Below, piece after piece: positions 60,176-64,000 of a DNA stretch of 64,000 nt (within the stretch, counting starts at the first letter, position 1; the number at the start of each line of letters is the position of its first letter). The notes below the pieces were generated by a model that was not told the DNA's origin, made no database searches, and saw nothing but the letters and a program-made list of their open reading frames with translations. The stretch covers positions 1 to 64,000 of the forward strand of contig JAVBQX010000014.1 of the NCBI GenBank assembly GCA_031548645.1. The letters are read 5' to 3'. Source of the DNA: WRMR01 sp031548645. Lineage in GTDB: Bacteria; Planctomycetota; Planctomycetia; Pirellulales; Thermoguttaceae. The position numbers were made by a program, and so were the translations under genes.

Positions 60176-61198
60176 ATGAAAAAAGCCCTGACGCTGTTGA
60201 TCAAAGTGTCGCTGATCCTGTCGATTTTCATCTTCCTGTTTTACCAGGCCCACGAAAACGACGCATTCTCCGAATTCTGGAGTCGGCCCAAGCATTGGGG
60301 GTATCTCATCCTCGCGTTTCTGTCGAATTTTGCCGCCGTGTCCATAACGATCTTCCGCTGGCAATTCCTGCTGAACAGCGTCGACGTTCCATTGAAAACG
60401 AAGCAGGCGTTCCGCATCGGTTATCTTTCCTTCCTGTTCAATCTGGCGCCCGTCGGTATCGTCACCGGGGACGGCATCCGGTTTTACATGCTGTTTCACC
60501 GGTTTCCGGACGCCCGGGCGAAGAGTTTCGCCAGCATCGTCATGGACCGCGCGATCGGGCTTTATGTCATGTTTCTCGTCGCGGTCATCGCCATTTATGC
60601 GACGGGGTTCAACGCCAATCCGGGCACGCCGGACGACACGGCATTTGTCGCGACGATCGTTCGGGGCATGTTGATCCTTCTCGGCGTTTCAACGGCGGTC
60701 GCATTGCTCGTTTTGCTGCCCGACCTGACCCGGGGCGTCGGACTGCGGCTGCTCGACCGGTGTTGCGGTCGCGTGCCGAAGCTCAAATCGGTGGTCCTGG
60801 CCGTGCAGGGATACCGCAATCACAAGCGGGCGCTCTTCGCCGCCGGGGCGATGACTTTCGCGGTGCATATCCTGTTCAGCCTCGGCATCTGGTTGATTGC
60901 GCTCGGATTTTACGGTTACGCGCCGACCGCCGCGGACCACCTGGTGCTGCACCCCGTTGCCAACGTGACACAGTTGATCCCGCTCGCGGCGGGGCCCTAC
61001 GAGATGGTACTTGACAAAATGTACACGTTTTTCCCCATCGCGGGACACGAAACCTATCGCGCGGGCTATGGGCTGCTCATTGCTTTGGGCTATCGCATCA
61101 TTTCCCTCCTCCTGGGCGGAATCGGCGCCCTGTTCTACCTCGTCAGCCGCGGCGAACTCCGCGAAGCCATGCCGCGACAAAATGCGGACGAGCCGTGA
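60176..61198 (+). CDS. YbhN/UPF0104-like lysylphosphatidylglycerol-synthase-type membrane protein
   Basis: About 340 residues from the ATG at 60176 (CCAGGAATAAC upstream). A polytopic protein with 7-8 helices related to the membrane part of lysylphosphatidylglycerol synthases (UPF0104, YbhN): the motifs RWQFLLNSVDVPLKTKQAFRIGYLS (in pieces), NLAPVGIVTGDGIRFYM and SFASIVMDRAIGLY match the family. Standalone members are flippase-like or of unknown role; there is no catalytic LPG synthase domain here. The substrate is unknown. The HAD phosphatase gene follows 150 bases downstream, same strand. Confidence 0.75.
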   Translation: MKKALTLLIKVSLILSIFIFLFYQAHENDAFSEFWSRPKHWGYLILAFLSNFAAVSITIFRWQFLLNSVDVPLKTKQAFRIGYLSFLFNLAPVGIVTGDGIRFYMLFHRFPDARAKSFASIVMDRAIGLYVMFLVAVIAIYATGFNANPGTPDDTAFVATIVRGMLILLGVSTAVALLVLLPDLTRGVGLRLLDRCCGRVPKLKSVVLAVQGYRNHKRALFAAGAMTFAVHILFSLGIWLIALGFYGYAPTAADHLVLHPVANVTQLIPLAAGPYEMVLDKMYTFFPIAGHETYRAGYGLLIALGYRIISLLLGGIGALFYLVSRGELREAMPRQNADEP

Positions 61199-61348
61199 TC
61201 TGCGATCACGGTATAAAATTTGCCGCCGATATTTCATTGCGATCAAAATCCCTCTTGCCGGTTCGGGGACAGCGTGTAATATGGTGAAATACCGTCTTTT
61301 GTATCAAAATCGCCAACCGCCCCGCTGTTTACCTGGAAACATCGCCCC

Positions 61349-62200
61349 ATGAACCGCCATCCCCGTTGCCACCGTTTCGCCCCGCAGCTCGACCTGTCGA
61401 AAATTCGGCACGTCGCCTTCGACATGGACGGTACGCTTTACAGCGGCAAAACGCTGTTCGAATACACGAAATCGACGCTGGACACGCTCGAATCGCTCGG
61501 GATCGGATATACGTACCTGACGAACAATTCGTCGCTCAGCGCGAAGGATTACCTGCACAAAATCACGAAACTCGGCCTGAACGGCACGAGCGACAATATT
61601 TTCACTTCGTCGCTGGCGACGATCAGCTACCTGAAAAAGCACCATCCCGCGCAGAAAAAAGTGTACGTTTTGGGGACGCAAAGCCTGCGGGACGAATTCG
61701 TTGAATATGGTTTCACCCTCGCCACGGAAGACAACGGCGAAGAGCCTGAACTGGTCATCGCGGCGTTTGACACGACGCTGACCTTCGACCGGCTGTGCAA
61801 GGTGGCCTGGTGGGTCAAGCAGGGAAAACCGTACATCGCGACGCACCCGGACAAAATCTGCCCGACCGACCTGCCGCTGGTGCTCGTCGATTGCGGGGCC
61901 GTTTGCGCCTGCATCGAAAACGCAACGGGCCGCGCCCCTGATATCGTGCTCGGCAAGCCCGACCGCGTCATGATCGACGGCATCATCGAAAAACACGACC
62001 TGCGACCGAATGAAATCGCCATGGTCGGCGACAGGCTGTACACCGATATGGAAATGGCTCGACAGGCCGGAATCATCGGCGTGCTGGTCCTCAGCGGCGA
62101 GGCGACGCTCAACGATTTCGAAAAAAGCCGCCTGGCCACCGAACTGGTCGTCGATAACATCGCCGTGTTGGCGGATTTATTGAAAAACGCCCGTAATTGA
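61349..62200 (+). CDS. HAD-IIA (NagD-like) family phosphatase
   Basis: A 283-residue HAD-superfamily hydrolase. The four HAD motifs are seen: motif I FDMDGTLYSG (the two catalytic Asp), motif II LTNNSS, motif III Lys in GKPDRVM, and motif IV MVGDRLYTDMEMARQAG. The arrangement (cap between motifs II and III) fits the NagD/p-nitrophenyl phosphatase subfamily, which dephosphorylates small sugar or nucleotide phosphates. The substrate is open. It ends in a region of short palindromes before the convergent PEP-CTERM gene. Confidence 0.85.
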   Translation: MNRHPRCHRFAPQLDLSKIRHVAFDMDGTLYSGKTLFEYTKSTLDTLESLGIGYTYLTNNSSLSAKDYLHKITKLGLNGTSDNIFTSSLATISYLKKHHPAQKKVYVLGTQSLRDEFVEYGFTLATEDNGEEPELVIAAFDTTLTFDRLCKVAWWVKQGKPYIATHPDKICPTDLPLVLVDCGAVCACIENATGRAPDIVLGKPDRVMIDGIIEKHDLRPNEIAMVGDRLYTDMEMARQAGIIGVLVLSGEATLNDFEKSRLATELVVDNIAVLADLLKNARN

Positions 62201-62363
62201 TGATCAACGCAAAATTGACGGTGTAAAATTCCTTGCCGTGGGTTCACCCGAAGTTTATTGATGCAGCCTTCAATATGTTGTAAGCGGCGCACTTTCAGTT
62301 TTCGCGGGCGAACTGCTGAAAGGCTTTGGACCCGTAAAAGAATAAGTTGAACAAACAAGGTAG

Positions 62364-62384
62364 GGCTCGCTCGCCGTGCGAGCC
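62364..62384. repeat. Short palindrome GGCTCGC/GCGAGCC
   Basis: Seven-base arms GGCTCGC (62364-62370) and GCGAGCC (62378-62384), preceded by GGTAGGG as in the other GC-rich palindromes. With the next palindrome it could end transcription of the two convergent genes. Confidence 0.6.
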
Positions 62385-62391
62385 GCAAATT

Positions 62392-62414
62392 CGGCGGTCA
62401 CGGCGTAACCGCCG
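62392..62414. repeat. Imperfect copy of the GGCGGTCACG palindrome, copy 3
   Basis: CGGCGGT (62392-62398) and ACCGCCG (62408-62414) are inverted arms; the inner part CACGGCGTAA differs at one position from copies 1 and 2. It lies before the end of the PEP-CTERM gene. Confidence 0.65.
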
Positions 62415-62434
62415 TCCATGAAAAGAACCGGTGT

Positions 62435-63226
62435 TTACCGCGTTCTCTTTTTCCGGGACCGGAAATACCCGGTTCCGCCGACGGTCAGGGTCCCGAGTCC
62501 CCAAAGCAGCGCGGTGGCCGGTTCGGGAACGTCGGACGACGAGCCCGTGTTGACGATGATGTAGGCGATGTCCTGGTAGTCATAGTCGAGCAGGCTCGTA
62601 TTGAACCCGTCCTCCCAGCCGACCATGTATGCGCTGGTGATGTTCATGTTGCCGGTTTTCAACCGCATCAAATCGGTCACGTCAAAGGCGATCATCGAGA
62701 TCAGCGAGCAAAGGTTTTTCGAGGCGTCGGAATAGTACGTGAAGTTTCCCGCGCCGTTGGTGACGTCCAAACTCCAACCTTTGAAGTTCTCTCCATAATT
62801 CAAGGAAATGAGCGCGTCGCGGAAGACTCTGTCATACCTCTCGCCATCGCTGTAAATTCGTCCTCCCGCCAAAGTGGTTCCATTGGCGTAGGTCGCATTG
62901 AGACCAAGCGTGAACAGGCTGTTTTTGGAAAGGCCGATGATCGTTCCCTGGCCCCCGGTGCCGATTTGTTTGAGAAGATTGGCGTCCTTCACACCGCGAT
63001 CCGCGTAAAGGGCGTTGGAACTGGTGTAGGCGTTACGAACGGAAAGTCCGAAATAATCGTTGACCAAACCATAGCAGCCCACCTCGTCCGTACGGTCGTA
63101 AATCTGGAGCGTTCGGAGATTCGTGTTGGTGGTGGAAAAATCGGCATAAACCTTGGGAATTCCGAAGGAGATACCGAGGACAAGAAAGGTAAAAAACGTT
63201 CTTGAAAAAAGTTTACACATCTGCAT
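62435..63226 (-). CDS. PEP-CTERM sorting domain protein
   Basis: A 263-residue exported protein. A Sec signal (FTFLVLGISFGIPKVYA) is followed by a beta-rich, Asn/Tyr/Ser-rich body. The C-terminus has VPEPATALLWGLGTL, a hydrophobic segment and a basic end (RSRKKRTR), which is the PEP-CTERM sorting signal recognised by exosortase. Such proteins are usually extracellular-matrix or cell-surface components of biofilms; the body has no recognisable domain. GAAGGA lies about 7 bases before the ATG at 63226. No exosortase gene is in the window. Confidence 0.8.
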   Translation of the reverse strand: MQMCKLFSRTFFTFLVLGISFGIPKVYADFSTTNTNLRTLQIYDRTDEVGCYGLVNDYFGLSVRNAYTSSNALYADRGVKDANLLKQIGTGGQGTIIGLSKNSLFTLGLNATYANGTTLAGGRIYSDGERYDRVFRDALISLNYGENFKGWSLDVTNGAGNFTYYSDASKNLCSLISMIAFDVTDLMRLKTGNMNITSAYMVGWEDGFNTSLLDYDYQDIAYIIVNTGSSSDVPEPATALLWGLGTLTVGGTGYFRSRKKRTR

Positions 63227-63745
63227 AAGTATCCTTCAATACTGAGGTTAAACCAAACATGGTAATTTCGACAGCATTCAAATTAACACGAAAAAGAATA
63301 ATATCAAGATGTATTTATCTATTTTAACAGATTTATTTGTTATTATTATATTGCCTTATGACTGAATGGTTTTGGATTAGTTTTTGTGAAGAGATGGCGG
63401 CATTACAGCGGCCAACAGATCGAGTGGTTCAATACATAATTTCAGTGCGGGAGGCAAAGACTTCAGAAAACAATCCAGACGCTCTGCGTCAAAGACCGTT
63501 TTCTCCTCGACAGGCAAATGCATATTGCACAATTATCATTTCCATCGCAATGACAATAAGATATGTGTTTTGCGGCTATCGGCCGCCCATATCGATCATA
63601 AATTTCTATTCAATTTAAGCTATATCTGATGTTAGAGAGAGAATAATATTTGTTTGTTACTAAATTTATTGATCAATAAATTCATAAGCTATACTAAAAA
63701 TACCATTTTGAATATGAATTTCGCTACCAGTATTGAGGCGCAAGA
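63227..63745. other. AT-rich intergenic region with promoter
   Basis: About 520 AT-rich bases. A promoter-like pair (63669-63695) precedes the last gene, and its -10 region shares ATTCATAAGCTATA with the ferritin promoter. An 87-93-codon frame (63337-63618) has no ribosome binding site or recognisable content and may be a decayed remnant or chance. Confidence 0.5.
63669..63695 (+). promoter_or_regulatory. Promoter of the last gene
   Basis: TTGATC (63669-63674) and TATACT (63690-63695), 15 bases apart, lie 50 bases before the ATG. The 14-mer ATTCATAAGCTATA (63680-63693) is identical to that at 9088-9101. Confidence 0.4.
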
Positions 63746-64000
63746 ATGAATATCGGTCGTTTATTGATTGTCGGGTTTATTGTTCTTTCCGCATCTATTG
63801 TCGTTGTGTTGATTTCCTTTTTTCTGAGTGACATGAGGAACACAACCGGCACGGTCATCTCGGAATTCGCTTCCACCATCGGCTTCGTCCAGGATAAAAA
63901 TCAGTCGATGCTCGGACGCATTGACGGGATGAGCTCGGAAACCGGAGATATCGCGGCCGAGATGGGCAAGGAGCAGATGCGGCTCGTCGGCCAGGCGGTC
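63746..64000 (+). CDS. Membrane-anchored protein, 3' end cut by window (receptor-like N-terminus)
   Basis: The first 85 codons of a gene that continues past 64000. The ATG at 63746 has GAGGCG about 6 bases upstream. The product begins with a membrane helix (LLIVGFIVLSASIVVVLISF), then a polar helical stretch with regular Met, Ser and Gly residues (DKNQSMLGRIDGMSSETG). The pattern fits the start of a chemoreceptor, histidine kinase or other signalling protein with an N-terminal membrane segment, but too little is present to decide. Confidence 0.6.
   Translation, partial: MNIGRLLIVGFIVLSASIVVVLISFFLSDMRNTTGTVISEFASTIGFVQDKNQSMLGRIDGMSSETGDIAAEMGKEQMRLVGQAV

Noticed and set aside
63337..63618. 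93-codon plus-strand frame in the AT-rich end region
   Set aside because: No ribosome binding site or family; may be chance in AT-rich DNA.
1..64000. tRNA, rRNA or tmRNA genes
   Set aside because: Reading for cloverleaf and T-loop motifs (GGTTCGAATCC-type) gave only matches inside protein genes; none folds as a tRNA by eye.

Overview
The window looks like a chromosomal segment of a planctomycete, probably a Pirellulales-type organism. The indications are a DUF1559 pseudopilin-like protein with its small partner lipoprotein, a sigma-70 factor with a long HTH-bearing N-terminus in place of the usual domains, a Tat-exported Gfo/Idh oxidoreductase, a PEP-CTERM protein, secreted glycosidases and several large Pro/Gln/Met-rich secreted proteins of no known family. 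The genus cannot be fixed from the sequence. I see no rRNA, tRNA, CRISPR array, prophage or intact insertion sequence. Gene density is high, and AT-rich intergenic gaps of 300-600 bases carry short palindromic or MITE-like repeats.

Layout. 0-9 kb: a REC-like half protein divergent from a sigma-54-activator-like regulator whose ATPase motifs are all altered, then a MATE transporter, a DUF1559/lipoprotein pair, a Tat-exported oxidoreductase and a secreted DUF4838-like protein. 9-14 kb: ferritin, a small membrane protein, a GAP1-N2-like membrane protein and a D-lactate dehydrogenase-like enzyme. 14-22 kb: a minus-strand coaX-ccsA/hemX-hemA operon, a secreted repeat protein, a GT39-like membrane protein and rsmD. 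22-33 kb: a Met-rich repeat protein, an unknown soluble protein, lgt with an inserted PDZ-like domain, apbE, the planctomycete-type sigma factor, trmB, a FabZ-family dehydratase and a 32-residue very basic protein. 33-46 kb: a prenyltransferase-like repeat protein, an isocitrate/isopropylmalate dehydrogenase, a NagB/PIG-L fusion, a winged-helix protein, a 1294-residue secreted propeller protein, a second MATE transporter and an OleD-like reductase. 46-64 kb: a coiled-coil protein, a DUF169 gene split by an in-frame TAG, accD, an rRNA methyltransferase-like gene, cpaB, a TolC-type protein, two secreted glycosidase-like proteins, a FlgI/HEAT lipoprotein, a YbhN-like membrane protein, a HAD phosphatase, a PEP-CTERM protein and the start of a membrane-anchored protein cut by the window edge.

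How it fits together. Most of the window is housekeeping (haem, CoA, fatty acid, lipoprotein and tRNA/rRNA modification) mixed with envelope and polysaccharide functions. The GH127-like and GHL10-like genes, the DUF4838-like protein and the Gfo/Idh enzyme suggest use of plant or mucin-type glycans. Ferritin and LdhA fit a low-oxygen, fermentative life.

The least ordinary features are: (i) the activator-like protein that has lost Walker A glycine, Walker B glutamate, the GAFTGA loop and both arginine fingers but keeps an intact Fis-type HTH; (ii) the NagB domain lacking three catalytic residues in fusion with an intact PIG-L deacetylase; (iii) the tiny basic protein; (iv) two elements with the same inverted-repeat arms and nearly the same length but unrelated interiors; (v) a MITE-like family with two full copies and two end fragments.
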